From positions 32,557,648-32,621,647 of the forward strand of contig NC_092673.1 of assembly GCF_964355755.1 (NCBI RefSeq): a DNA stretch of 64,000 nucleotides. The letters are read 5' to 3'. This stretch comes from Antedon mediterranea (Eukaryota; Echinodermata; Crinoidea; Comatulida; Antedonidae). Below are positions 16,191-28,899 of the stretch, one piece after another. The translations under genes were made by a program, and so were the position numbers. The notes below the pieces were generated by a model that was given only the letters and a program-made list of their open reading frames with translations, had not been told where the DNA came from and did not search any database. The first letter of the stretch is position 1, and every line of letters starts with the position of its first letter.

Positions 16191-17473
16191 TGGGTAAAGG
16201 TAGTCTACTTCGCGTGACTTGTTTTCAAAGGGCTTAGGCCTACTATCTACGCGTTGCAATCAAACAATAATAATCTATTAATTTCTACAGAATAATATTT
16301 ATTGCTACATATAATAATACCGTAATAGAACAATTCGTAAAAAGTCAAACAAGACCAAATGTTGATAATAATGGAACGCCTTTTACACGCGCACGTCTAC
16401 TTCTTGGTGACAACAATGTATTTATTGTGTAATAGATAGCTTGTTGTAGGCCTACAAGGACAAATATTGACATAAAAAAAATTAGACAATCGAAGATATA
16501 CAAAGTAATGTTTTCTGGTTAATCTGTTGTTTAAGAGAATACTAAATTCTTTCTTTAAAAAAAATATTTTATTATCACAAACAAAACGAAAATTTGCAAT
16601 AATCTTTTGTAAAACAAATTTATTATCATTTAAAATACAATTTAGAACATAACATGCAAAACAAACGCGAAGATCAAGGATTTCTTTTATTTTACCCAAA
16701 ATAAAATCCATTAAATGTTTTATTTTTGTTGGGTAATCTATTAACTTTTGTGAACGAATGCAGCCTTGTGAAGTCTTTTACTGAATATTAATTTCGATTG
16801 TCATAAAACCGTATTAATTTAGTTAATTAAATATATTGTTTTTATAAAATTATCTCCCGTTTTAAAATTTAGAATCGGGTGTACTGTACAGTGTCATAAA
16901 CTTTATCTCCAGTGAAATGACAACGTTTGATATATTAAAAAAAAACGATCATTACAATAAAACGCAGTTGGTACAATTTGAGTTGAGTTTAATCTATATA
17001 TAAATTTACGTAAGGGCAAAATTCGGTAAATCGCGCCTTACTTCTAGAATTTTTACTCGATGGTATATAAAGTTGGTTCGTACTTTCGGTACTGATTTTA
17101 ACCACCTGATGTAACCCTGTTTACTAATTAAATTAAGTTAGATAATAAGTTATTGACGGTTAAAACGAATTTAGGTTCCAAGATTTGCCCCAAATAGGGG
17201 TGTTTTCCGACCGTGGTATACACTGTATAATGGATGTCCGTCTTGAAAAATACCCGCCACAAAAATGCGAGGAGGCTTCGCATTTTCCTATCTCCTCCTA
17301 CGATAATTGTTTTTAATAGCTGAAAACCGGTTGAACAGCTAGAGTACACCATCATAATGTTGAAGACAGGCCGATTTTCTTTAAAAAATACTATTTTGAT
17401 AGATTTAATATACGATTATACAAATCTATTGATTTGCGATGAATGGAACATCCCAATCTCTCAGTCTGCCAGA

Positions 17474-17552
17474 GTTTGGTTTAACACAATACTGTAGGTA
17501 AATTTATGAGCCCTTGGTTTAACACATACGGTAGGTAAATATATGGGCCCTT
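17474..17552. repeat. Two-copy tandem duplication of about 40 bp
   Basis: Ggtttaacacaatactgtag and ggtttaacacatacggtagg are both followed by taaat-a-tatg-gccctt. This is a local tandem duplication in AT-rich intergenic DNA. Confidence 0.6.
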
Positions 17553-18276
17553 TGAGAATAAACTTGCGAGATTGTGGATAGGCCCTACTGTTAGATATAT
17601 AAACACATTATTATATACAAATACACTTTATACTGACAGTTCTTTCTCAACGTTTGTATTAATTAATAATTACCAAATATAAACGTCGTAGTGGTGTATC
17701 GTGACATGGTACTTTAATATTTCAATCGATTATGACAGTGACAGTTTTAACTAAACTAAATAAAGAATGTTCTCTAATATAATTAGGAATCTCTTGCCAT
17801 ACACGGGGAAAATTAGTGTACAATGAATATTTAAAATAAATAAATAAATAAATAAAATAAAAAAAGTATTAAATCGCAAATGTTTTACTGTATTTAGAGG
17901 TATATTATTTATAGGCCTATAAAACATGAAAAAAATATTTCGTTACTGAGTGGATAAAGAATATATTTAAAAATTGTTCCTCTTTGTACCTATCCGCTTT
18001 CCCATCCCTCAACCCTAATGTTACATACAAAACACAAATTGGGTTTCTTTAAATGAGTTCAAATCAAAAACTTGGACTCATTTTGTGATAAGTTTCTCCT
18101 TCGGAAGTATTTCCCAGGGTGCTAATTTTAGTTGACTACATAAATCATCGTGTCTATTTATTCGTTTCTGTAAACGACAATGTATAGGCCTATAGTCCTG
18201 CGGTACGTACATTTGAAATCGCCAGTTTTGTTACGCTGAAATTACTGTGTATTCGAGAACCATCTGTGGGCACGAC

Positions 18277-18313
18277 CTAGATGGTACGCGAGCGAAGCGA
18301 GCGTACCATCTAG
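18277..18313. repeat. Perfect 13-bp-arm palindrome with GAGCGAAGCGA loop
   Basis: CTAGATGGTACGC and GCGTACCATCTAG are exact complements around GAGCGAAGCGA, giving a strong hairpin of 37 bp. It is GC-rich compared with its surroundings. It could be a miniature transposable element end or a cruciform-forming site. Confidence 0.75.
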
Positions 18314-18777
18314 TTTTAAATAAATTACAATTCCTACAAAAACGTAATAGGCCTACGATTTATTTCATTCCTCCACACGATTGTGAAGTATAAAAGAACT
18401 ATAGGTGGCAGCAGACACTATTTTCAACTCAAGACAGTATACTGAAAAAGGATATCATGGAGTATAATCGACAAAAACACGGAATTCCACACAAAAATAA
18501 CAAAATATTTAGGTGTTTAAATTCTTTCATAAACCGAATCAATTAACATTATTTCCAATAAAGAAAATAACAAGAATCTATTGTTATTTGTTTTAAAATT
18601 CGTTTAATTTCAATTTACAATATATTAAACGCAAAAAAAAACATGCAGTAAAAAAGCTCACTACACAAGTGTATATAATTAAAAAAACAAGCCACAAGAT
18701 GATACTAATATAAGGCACCAGACACTATAATTATTATGAATTTCACAAAATTTGATTGGGAATCGATTTAGTTAGTT

Positions 18778-19025
18778 TGATTGGATGTAAAAAAGGAAGC
18801 GATGGCCTAAGAGAAAATTGTTTGGAATCGGCTAAGAATGGGGAAGAAAATTAAAACTACTAGCTAACAAGCAAACCTAGAAAATAGACAAACTGACGAA
18901 CTTACTACAACATATTAAAAACACAAACTCATAAAACAATATAAATGAATAAAATAAAAAGTATGGAACGCTTAATTTGGATTTCAATGACGACGTACCG
19001 TTTAAAAGTACAACGAGTTTGCATG
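18778..19025 (+). repeat. Duplicated block of about 240 bp, copy 2
   Basis: It is the direct-orientation partner of 15905-16190, sharing aactactagctaacaagcaa, acctagaaaatagacaaact and agtatggaacgcttaatttg. Copy spacing is about 2.9 kb. No open reading frame is conserved between the two. Confidence 0.75.
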
Positions 19026-20959
19026 ATGATTTTTAAAATTACATACTAGCTGAATGACCAGAGACTATTTGAATTTTAACAAACTTTGATTCGGCATCAT
19101 CGATTTTCCAAGTGGAGTCACATAACTGGCCTACATACTATAATTCAGGTGTCCAGTTAATAAAGAAAAAACATGTATACAAAATAATATAGGAAATATT
19201 ATATACGGTATATTAAAATACTTAATATCTAGGCCTAATATAAAAAGGTGAATCCATCTTCTGAATATGGCACATATTACGATTTAATAGGATACTTTAG
19301 TGGGTGTTACTCTTCTTCGATGTGTATTTACTAGTAAAAAAGTCCTGTGAGACGCGGCATTTTGCAACCGTTGTAGATGCAATAATTGTTTTTTCGTGGT
19401 CACTTTCATTATCAATGTGATACGATTACACACAATAAATAGTAAATGTCAGTGGTATTTCACTGCTTTCATCCTAAGAGAGCTTTTATGATGATTTTTA
19501 ACTAGGCAGTGTGTCTGCAGCACGCGCCGTTGGGACCTGTGATATAGGTATGATGATCAAGAACACATGATTTATACACAATAAGCGCATCTTCACGAAT
19601 CCACTTAAGTGTTTAAATTACAAAATCATTTGTAATTAGTATATCCTTCTAATTAGCGACCGTTTTCGGGACAGGGGTTTTATTTTTCGTTAAATCCTAA
19701 TCCTAAACCTAACCATGATGGTGGTTATACCCAAAATCTCGGGCACATGTTGTTGATGTAAAAGGGTATGCTAAATACACGTATCAAAATGTATTGGATA
19801 AATCGTTATTTCAAATCAAAACTCGCATTTATATACAGTAGTTCTTTTAACAATTCTGAAATATAACATTATTCATAACATCAACACATTTATGTAATCG
19901 CGTGCGTCGTTTTTAGTATTGTTTCCTTTTCAAATAAAACATTCAAAAGTAATCCTATTTTGTTTTTTTATTTATTTTTTTATATTAAATAGACAACTTT
20001 TATGCTTTTATTTCCGAATCAGTATTGGCGCTTTTGTAAATCGGGAATTAAGGTTAAAAAAAAAGTATTTCGTAGTCTTATTTCCTTTTAATTTCAATAC
20101 ACATGATCGTTATATATTTAATTGCGGTATTATTTTTTATCTGTTGTATTAATTTTGTTTAAACTAATTGTGTAATTTACTGTTTCCCTCCTTTGTTTGG
20201 TACTAGGACTTCCAAAAGCCATAATAAATATATATTGTTATGCAAGTTTCGAGTTTTTGTTAATTCTATAAGAAAACTGGGGCAATAAATTGCGCGTCTA
20301 ACTTAATAAGTCTCCACATATTTTGTTATAGCGCATACTACCTTTGTTCTCATTTTTCAAATAATGTATTGTTTTCTTAGCAAACTGGGACATTCGGAAT
20401 GTATAAATACGTTGACTCCATAAACCTTATCGTTTTTGATATCTCAAGATTCGAGTTAATAACGCTATTAAACTTCTCTCAAAACGACACTCTAGGAGCT
20501 ATTACAAAACATGTTATTCATTTGCGATATATATTTAATTTCATTGATGATATTCGACACCAAAAGGTAGGTTGGGTACGTCTGTCAGCGAACGCGTCGA
20601 GTCCGTGTTTATTTCATCAGTTTCTATATTCTATTGTGTCTCAATTTGTATACGTAGGTGAATAGTCCATACAGCGACACGTAGACATATAAAATACACA
20701 GCAGAGACACGATTCTTTCTTGTAAAGCGAACCGAATCACTCTCCGGGAATAATAAGTATGCATTTCTGATAACGTTAAGAAAACCCTACAAAATTACAA
20801 ATCTTAAAACTACAAAAGAAAAAGTCAAGAAAATATTTGATATTATAAAAGAACTTTTAAAAAAACATTTAATTACAATCGTGTAACAATATGTATTTTT
20901 TGTATTAAACTTGTATTTAAAGATATATTGTTCCCCATACAAATATTTTTTTAAAATTT

Positions 20960-21250
20960 TGTTGTTGAATATGCCATTTTAATGTCACATAGTTATTCAC
21001 TTTGACAAAAAAAAAATTAAAAACAAATATTTTCCTGTAAAAAACGTATTTAAAAGAAAACAATACCTAAATTGTCTGTCAGGCAATGGTTTTTGGTTAA
21101 AATTAACCGTTTCTTTTGTCTTTTAGTATAGGCCTAAGTGAAATAATTATTTTGTCGATTTTTTTTTTTCAACAGAAGTGAATAACTTTATTAAAACTGC
21201 AAAATGGCCTATTCAAAATCTGATTAATCTTTATTGTTCATGTTTTTGGG
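20960..21250 (-). repeat. Dispersed AT-rich repeat of about 220 bp, copy 3
   Basis: It carries gaatatgccattttaatgtc, attcactttgac and gtgaataactttattaaaac followed by tgcaaaatggcctattcaaa. It is the reverse orientation of the copies at 13.4 and 15.3 kb and is close to 49425-49625. Confidence 0.6.
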
Positions 21251-22630
21251 GGACAATACATCTTTAATTAAAAGTGGCTTGTACTATAATGCTAGAAGGC
21301 TTCTTTGTGTATAATTAAACTGTTATGTTATTGTTTATACGTATTAGATATTGTTTCAGTTTATTGAGTCACTATTTAATAATATATAATTGCATACAGA
21401 AAAGGCGAATTAATTCTGACCTTATCCTGTTTAAGACCTTTTTAGATCTTATATTTTTAATTTGAAATTACCTTTGATGGTGTTTTAATTAATTTATTTA
21501 GATTATATTATAAGGTAATACTGGATAATTACACTAATAATCAAGTGATTTGTGACGAGTTATAATGAAAATGCAATTAGTAGAAATATACTTTAAAATG
21601 GTAACGTAATCGTTGAAGAGTCTACGAACATTTTTCTTATTATTATTCTCTGTTACAATATTGCATGTTGTATCAAACTTAAGAGTTAAAGTTCTGTTGT
21701 ATCTTTTTTGATTAAAATACAAAATCTAATTTAAAATATAAATCGCCTTTTTACTGTCAAATTTAGAAGTGTTATTCTCAGTTTTAAACATATCTGTATC
21801 CTCCATGTGGCAATGTTTGAAATATCTGATATTATTCATATTGTTAGCCATCTTATAGAATTCTATGTACATCCTTCAGTTTCAACCACCTGGCCTGCAA
21901 CCACTTGGCCTGCCACATTGCCTTTGCAGCTCCTGCCATTCGGCCGGTTACAGCCCAACATACATTCTGCAACCAAACCTGCAACTCTCAGTTTATTTGT
22001 AATGCTGTATTTGGTCAGAATATGTTTCAAAATTCAAACACACTCAAATACCAAATACAGTAACATCAGTCACAATTTCATTTGTGTTTTCTCAATTTCT
22101 CAACAATGTTTTTGGAGCAAGTTCAGGGAATCTTCTTTTTACGCATTTTCCTTCTTTTAGTCATTTTACCCCGTTTCTCCGCAACAACGGAAGACAAATC
22201 AGTAATTCCACTCGCATGTTCCGAAACTAGCATTTGTCTTATGTTCATCTTCATGTAGTTAGATGGTCTAGAATTTGTATCAAAGCAATAACACATGTTT
22301 AATAAGGAAGAATGTAATCATTGTAAACAATCATTTCATGCTCTAAATGAATTTTTATTCGTTTTAAAAATATATGTATGTAACATATGTTAATGCTCAT
22401 TTCAATCCTTTAAAAACATGCAAAAATGTAATATTTATTGCTGAAACAAACATCAACTTGCACAATATACAACATTTCATTTACACTTAAAGCTTGGCGA
22501 ATGAATGCTAATGAATTGATAAAACGATATATATTATTAGGGTGAAGTGGGGGAGGGAAGACTGGGGAACAGACAAGGTATATTTAAATGCACAACATTA
22601 TATGATTGTTTAAAACAATGAAGGATTCTT

Positions 22631-22765
22631 TAGCTCTGTCTACACTATCAAACTTTATGTGATGTCCCCATATATGAACTTGATGTCATATCACTACCAT
22701 ATTTAGGCATATCACTACCATATTTAGGCATATCACCACAATATTTTGGCATTTTTTTTGTCAAA
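22631..22765. mobile_element. MITE-like element, GTCTACACTATCAAACT family, second copy
   Basis: The left end tagctctgtctacactatca is followed by tatgtgatgtccccatatat, a triplicated atatcactaccatatttagg unit, and tttttgtcaaactaa. It is the reverse orientation of the 9141 copy. The internal triplication makes it longer than its relatives. Confidence 0.65.
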
Positions 22766-22924
22766 CTAAGTGAACATAAAATACCAGATAAAATGTGCAT
22801 TATTATTATTTACAGCCATGTCGATGTTTTATATATTTTATCTTGTGAGAGGTTTAAAACATGACAAATTAATAAAAGAGTAGGAGAAATTTGAATATCA
22901 CTATAATGTGTCAAATATATTGGA

Positions 22925-23170
22925 TGCGGAGCAATCCGATAATGGTAAAAGATGTAATAATCATATCAAAGAACTAAATGGACTGTTTGGTCATCTTACG
23001 AGGACGGATGACAGATGGAAAGGACTACAACAATAGAATGGCACTATGGCTAGATGAAGAGATAGAGAATGGAAAGACAAGATAGAAAACCAGCATAGAC
23101 AAGAAACACCAAAGATGGCAGGATTTGGGAGAGGCTTTGCTATAAATAGGAGTGGGATGATATATTTTAT
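22925..23170 (+). mobile_element. Decayed non-LTR retrotransposon C-terminal remnant
   Basis: Broken frames on the plus strand read LFGHLTRTDDRWKGL, DREWKDKI and RWQDLGEAFAINRSGM. They resemble the tail of endonuclease-type LINE reverse transcriptases, where GHL-R and RW-DL appear near the C terminus. Frames change along the stretch, so it is inactive. AT-rich DNA follows. Confidence 0.4.
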
Positions 23171-23280
23171 AATTTCATTAAGTTAAATATGTTTTTCTTT
23201 ATTTGAAATAAAATGAATAAATGAAAATACTTCAATACTTAAAGTAAATGTTATTTTTATGGTTTTTTTAAAAAGAAATC

Positions 23281-23650
23281 AAGAGACATTTAAAAAATAA
23301 ATAAATCTCAGTTATCTTTAAATAATGTGTTTTGAAATTGTGAGTATACAATAGTAAAAAATGAATTGGGTAATATTTTACTCTTCAAACAACCTAGTAT
23401 AATTAAAGCTAATTTAATTCAGTATATGAAATAAATGTTCCCACTTATTTATTGAGTATACAACAGGCAAAATGAATTTCATTTCTAAATTCAAACAACA
23501 ACCTAATAAAATTAAAGCCAATTTATTTCAGAAGACATTTAAAAAGTAAATTTTCCCAGTAAGTTTAAAATAAATTTTATATTTAGTAATTTCATAAATA
23601 TACAAAGCCTATTCAAATAACCCATTACATTATAAAAGCCAATTTATGAC
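23281..23650. repeat. Degenerate triplicate of about 120 bp
   Basis: Three tandem diverged copies share agacatttaaaaa-taaat, cagttatctttaaataa or its cagtaagtttaaaataa form, gtatacaa, and aacctaataaaattaaagcc. No coding content was seen. Confidence 0.55.
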
Positions 23651-25662
23651 CAAAAAAAGAAAGAAAATTGGACAGAATGATCAACAAGTTTCATGTACTG
23701 AAATAATATGGTTTAAATTGCATTACGTATGAAAATAAATTGAGTTAATAGCTTGATGATGTTCACTATTCATTAACCACTACTTTGGATATGCCTTTAG
23801 GACGTAGTACAGGTTATACACACAATCCAATTAGATTTTCTAATACATCTAATTGGATAAAATACTTTAAAAAATAGACTAAGGGTTTATAATTATACTA
23901 ACAAATTGTAACACAGATAATGAACAAAAAAACAATTTAAAAATATTGCAATTTCCAGGAGATGTGATAAGCATTCTAGTTTTGAATTAGATGTAAAAAC
24001 TATCAAAGAGTTGAAATATTAAGTGAGCAAATTAGGTAAGATTATACAAAAATAAATTGAGTTTTTAAAGTTAAGAATTAGTTAGTTAAACTCATTAAAA
24101 GATATTAGATTATTTGACAATCAACCAATCATACAGCCTGTGGATTTTGCATGTCGACTAACTTCTTTTTACTTCATATTGAAAGAGATTATTTAGAGGG
24201 TTAGGTTTAGTTATATTTAGTTAGGCAATGTTTCATGTATTTTTCAGAGAAAATCTTTGGGAAAAAAAAATTATGCGACCAGAACATGATTTTAACCCAA
24301 TATAACGGATAACTACCAATTAGCACTGGATGCATTTCAATAGTGAATAAAAACATCCATAACATGATTATAATTACACCGAGTTGTAAACTCATCGAGT
24401 TTGTTGAACAATATCCAAGCATGTTGATATAATAAAAATAATTAAAATGCCAAGTGATAAATTCAAAAGTATGTTGTATTATTAGCCTACTAATTATTAT
24501 ATTTGATGATAAGTACATCAGTTGTGAGGTTATCAAACAATAATATACCTCTCCTTTATCATGCTTTTAATCTAAAGTATATAATGGCTAATATATCATT
24601 ACCAAGATACCACTCACTTGCACAATTAAGATTAGGTTGTGAAAATTGAGTCTATTAAGAGACGATGTGGTATATTAGATTGATAGATAGGCTTAAAATC
24701 TATTATTACTGATACAATCTTAATTCCAGTGTGTGCATTAAAATGTATTCATCCATTGTACAGCGTTCTAAAAGCTTTAATTAATGAAAGTTTGCAATTA
24801 GATATTTACAACACGCTAGAAAAAACCTTCAAGATAAATTAAATACAATCGTCAGAAATCAACAAGGATAAGAGTTAATTATGGGAAATATGATTCCTTT
24901 TAAAGCTTAATAAATTATATTATACCCATATAATTATGGGCATTGATGATATCATTTCATGACAATATTACCTATACTGTACTACAAAAGGAAAAGAAAT
25001 ACAAGTACTGTGGGTTTGTGGTACACAATGCGATTCATAAAAGTAATGTTGAGAATGTCTTTAATACATTTCTGTACAAAATGCTATACTGTATATAAAC
25101 GGTAATTACATAAGTAAAGACTACAGGTAAAGTTGAAGAACAGACTCTATTTGTCAATATACATTTTATTCTATTATCCACATCATGCTATATCATATTA
25201 GTGGTAGATTATTGACAATGACATAGCATTCCAAGATTAATTTTAGTTCATTACATGATGAGACCAACATTTAGCTTTAAATAATAATAGGTAATAAAGT
25301 AAGGTTTATTAAAAAAACAATTCATATGGACTTGTGAGGAGCCTCTGAGCAAAATATTGAAAATAAAGTATAGCCATGGAAGTATATACTACCTTTACAT
25401 GGTATAACTTATCTGTAGTTAGTGTTTCTATTAAGGGACCATTTAAAAACTACTCTATTCAGTTACTACAATTTGTTTACTCTTTAAACTTGTTTTATGC
25501 AAATATAGTTAGTGTTTACCGACTGACCAACCAACCTATCGAAATTGCTGAAAATGTTTGAAAACATTTATATTTGCCTATATCCAAGCTTGTTTTGAAA
25601 AGGCTTAAACATGCACACCTATTGCGCTGCTGTATAAACATTGAATCAAACTAATATCAAGT

Positions 25663-25975
25663 CAAGTCAAGTATCATTTATTTTCATTTGTTTAAAGAAA
25701 AAAACATAGAAATTCTGTTTGCTCTGTTGGCGGAGCACAATATTCAACGGACACAACACGAACTCTAAACGAAAACATTACAAAAAGTGATGATGATGTT
25801 TAAGGCTCTAATAGCTCCTGGAAAGAAACTATTTGTAAATCGTGCCTTATTGGCCTTAATAGAACGAAATCGCAGAGCGCTGCGCATCAACTGGACCATA
25901 CTAGAGGTTAGATGAAATTGATCATCTTTGATAGCCAACTGCCTAAAATGCAGGAACTGCAGTAGAAACATTAGA
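25663..25975 (-). mobile_element. LINE C-terminal and 3'UTR remnant
   Basis: The minus strand encodes a fragment with ARFTNSFFPGAIRALN, which resembles the last conserved block of several LINE reverse transcriptase ORFs (R-tNSF-P-ai--lN). It then ends in tgatacttgacttgacttga, a simple-repeat terminus. It is short, isolated and 5'-truncated. Confidence 0.5.
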
Positions 25976-26439
25976 TACGCAGCCAGAAAACTACTGTATA
26001 GGCAACCGGATACAAAGAAAAGACAGTAACAAGACTACTGAGTACCAAATCAGGCCATACTGTACTAAAATAAAACAAAGGAACACAATCAACAAAGTCA
26101 AACTTGAAGACATAATGTACTTCTGCTTAATTTAAAACTGAACAATTGTTTTGTATGACCTAATCTAAAATAATTGAATGTAAATTTTGTGGTTGACAAA
26201 ACTACTTTGTTACTGAAAATTGGAAAGGAAAATGATTGACACCAAGTTGTTTATGACTAATAAAGTAAACTATAAAACAGAAAGCAACAATTTTTAAATA
26301 CTTGACAATAACAACGTTTATACAGATTCAAAGACTGAATTTATTAAAGAAAAAACAACAAAGATGGGTATCAGTGGTTGGATCCCAATTGATACAAAAT
26401 AATATTTAATTCTACAATCACAGGATTGATAAACTAAAA

Positions 26440-26560
26440 CAAGTTTTGTGTGATGGTTAGGAAATAGGAGTTTTACATTTTGGTAGTTACAACCATGGCA
26501 TGTCAGAGTTGAACCAAGGACCTTGCAAAGCAATAATCCACCAACCTACGTCTCCACAAA
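26440..26560 (-). mobile_element. tRNA-derived SINE remnant
   Basis: On the minus strand, TAGGTTGGTGG resembles a pol III A box and GGTTCAACTCT a B box, spaced as in a tRNA head. No cloverleaf closes, so it is a SINE head and not a functional tRNA gene. Confidence 0.4.
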
Positions 26561-26734
26561 ATGCAAAATTGAAATATAAAAGTGATTAGTCACAAACTAA
26601 TTCCTTTATTTTATTAGAAAATGATAACAAAATATCTAATAATTTCTTATAAGAAAATGAACCCTAAAAAGAAATTTAAAATAAAGAGGATTTAACTCTT
26701 GGAAGAGCTTATTCAGATTTTTTTGGAGGTTGCT

Positions 26735-26820
26735 AAAGCTCTCTCTGACTATTAGTATCAAACTTTATGTGAACAAAAAAATGTGATGTGTTCATATATG
26801 GACATGATGTAAAATAAGAG
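26735..26820. mobile_element. MITE-like element, third copy (fragment)
   Basis: It shares agtatcaaactttatgtgaa, then aaaaatgtgatgtgttcata and tatggacatgatg with the family at 9141 and 22631. The right end is lost where the 83-bp tandem array begins. Confidence 0.5.
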
Positions 26821-26824
26821 AGGA

Positions 26825-27406
26825 GGTAAGAAATAGTATGTAGCACAAGCATTAGAAACTACTCAGAAAAGAGCAGCTATGTGATACAGAGAGTGCCTTC
26901 AATGGGAGATAAGAAACAGTATGTAGCACAAACATTAGAAACTACTAAGAAAAGAGCAGCTATGTGATACAGAGAGTGCCTTCAATGGGAGATAAGAAAC
27001 AGTATGTAGCACAAACATTAGAAACTACTAAGAAAAGAGCAGCTATGTGATACAGAGAGTGCCTTCAATGGGAGATAAGAAACAGTATGTAGCACAAGCA
27101 TTAGAAACTACTAAGAAAAGAGCAGCTATGTGATACAGAGAGTGCCTTCAATGGGAGATAAGAAACAGTATGTAGCACAAACATTAGAAACTACTAAGAA
27201 AAGAGCAGCTATGTGATACAGAGAGTGCCTTCAATGGGAGATAAGAAACAGTATGTAGCACAAACATTAGAAACTACTAAGAAAAGAGCAGCTATGTGAT
27301 ACAGAGAGTGCCTTCAATGGGAGATAAGAAACAGTATGTAGCACAAGCATTAGAAAAAAACTCAGAAAACAGCAGCTATGCAATGCAGAGAGTGCCTTCA
27401 AAGGGA
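26825..27406. repeat. 83-bp tandem array, seven copies
   Basis: Unit starts at 26908, 26991, 27074, 27157, 27240 and 27323 are exactly 83 bp apart. Each reads gataagaaacagtatgtagc, then acaaacattagaaactacta, agaaaagagcagctatgtga and tacagagagtgccttcaatg. Internal copies are almost identical and only the edge copies diverge, so expansion is recent. There are no spacers, so it is not a CRISPR-like array. Confidence 0.95.
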
Positions 27407-28899
27407 ACCCATAAGCATTTACTACTATTCTAAACATTTTAAATCAAAGTCTGTTTGTCTAGAGGGTGGGAACGAGGGTGTTATGAAGAAAGATTGGGTT
27501 TAGGAGGTATAGAGAGAGGTTTAACATTCAAATACCAGGCTATTGAACTAAAGGTACTGTAGTTTAAACTTCTTATATTTTTTAGGACTTTTGTTGACTT
27601 TACTTCCTGCCGATAAAATAAACAATTTCAAATGTTGACAATTTGCAGTAATTTCCGAGTGAAGACAAAAATTCCAGAAAGTGTGAAATACTGAAATACC
27701 ATTTTCTTGATGAATTACAGACGCTTACATTTAATTAAAGAATCTGAATCGATTTAACTATATAGAAGTTATTCTAATTTACCACCAACTAGAGACAAAA
27801 CAAGTAAAAAATATTAAAGAATAGTTGTTTTTGCAAGTAATCAACATGGCTCACTAGCTCAGAAAACGACTTAAAACCATCTGTAAAGCATCTGGGACAA
27901 AAACACAACAGGGGTACACCAAAAAATAATTTGACTTCTTTTCAATAAGAACAAACGAGAAAGGAAATTATCTTTTCAACAACATTTGGCTCAATTTTGC
28001 AGACAATCAGACCATGATAAGTTTCTGAATGCTGGTTTAGTGAACAAACTTATTAGAATGGAAACCGCATTTTGATTGGGTAGTGAAGGGTAAAAATCTG
28101 ACCAATCAGGCGTGCCTAATGGCTATATTAGTTTCAGACTTCTTTCAGGACAGAAATGGAACATGTTTTCATTTGTTAATGTTACGTACTTTTAAATTCT
28201 TTATATATTCATACTTATTTTTTTTTTTTTAAGATTAGTATTGTATCGATCTAAAAATGATAAGTCTATGAAATAATTTAAATGGAACTTTCACAAGAAG
28301 TTAGAAATCCATACGACATACATTTTTTGTCAAATTACTTCTAATTATGCACTTTTTATCCTATTTATTGTATATTTATGTCATATTGTGTATCCTACTA
28401 TTATAAAGAGAAACTCTATTAACTAGGTAACTAGGTTTCATCTGAATTGTCTACTGTCTAACATTATGATTGCTTGCTTTGTTGTCATTATGGGCACAAA
28501 CAGAGCATTATACTGCACAGCATACCGTATGCACACTTCTATTCTATTATACCTAAAACTCATACCATTTGTTAATGTTAGGTTTCTTTCTGCCCTTATA
28601 TAGGACAAAATAGGGTCAAAGTACATTGATTGGTAATTCTTGAAACTAGTAAACTATTTTTTATTAAAACCAAGTAATAAAATATACTGGCATTCCAAGA
28701 TGTACATTCTTTACGTTTGCAAATTCAAATAAAACAAACTATTCTTGTAACATTCTTAATTGTAAGTTCTACATCATAATATTTATAATTCATTCTTTTT
28801 CAAAACTATAAACAACTTTTTTAAATTATTATAACTGCATTAAAACAGTCTGAAGGAAAGAAACTGTAACTTCTAAATCATTGGTACGAATCATTAATC

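Noticed and set aside
26825-27406. CRISPR-like array
   Set aside because: The repeats are 83 bp and directly adjacent without unique spacers, in a eukaryotic genome. It is a plain tandem array.
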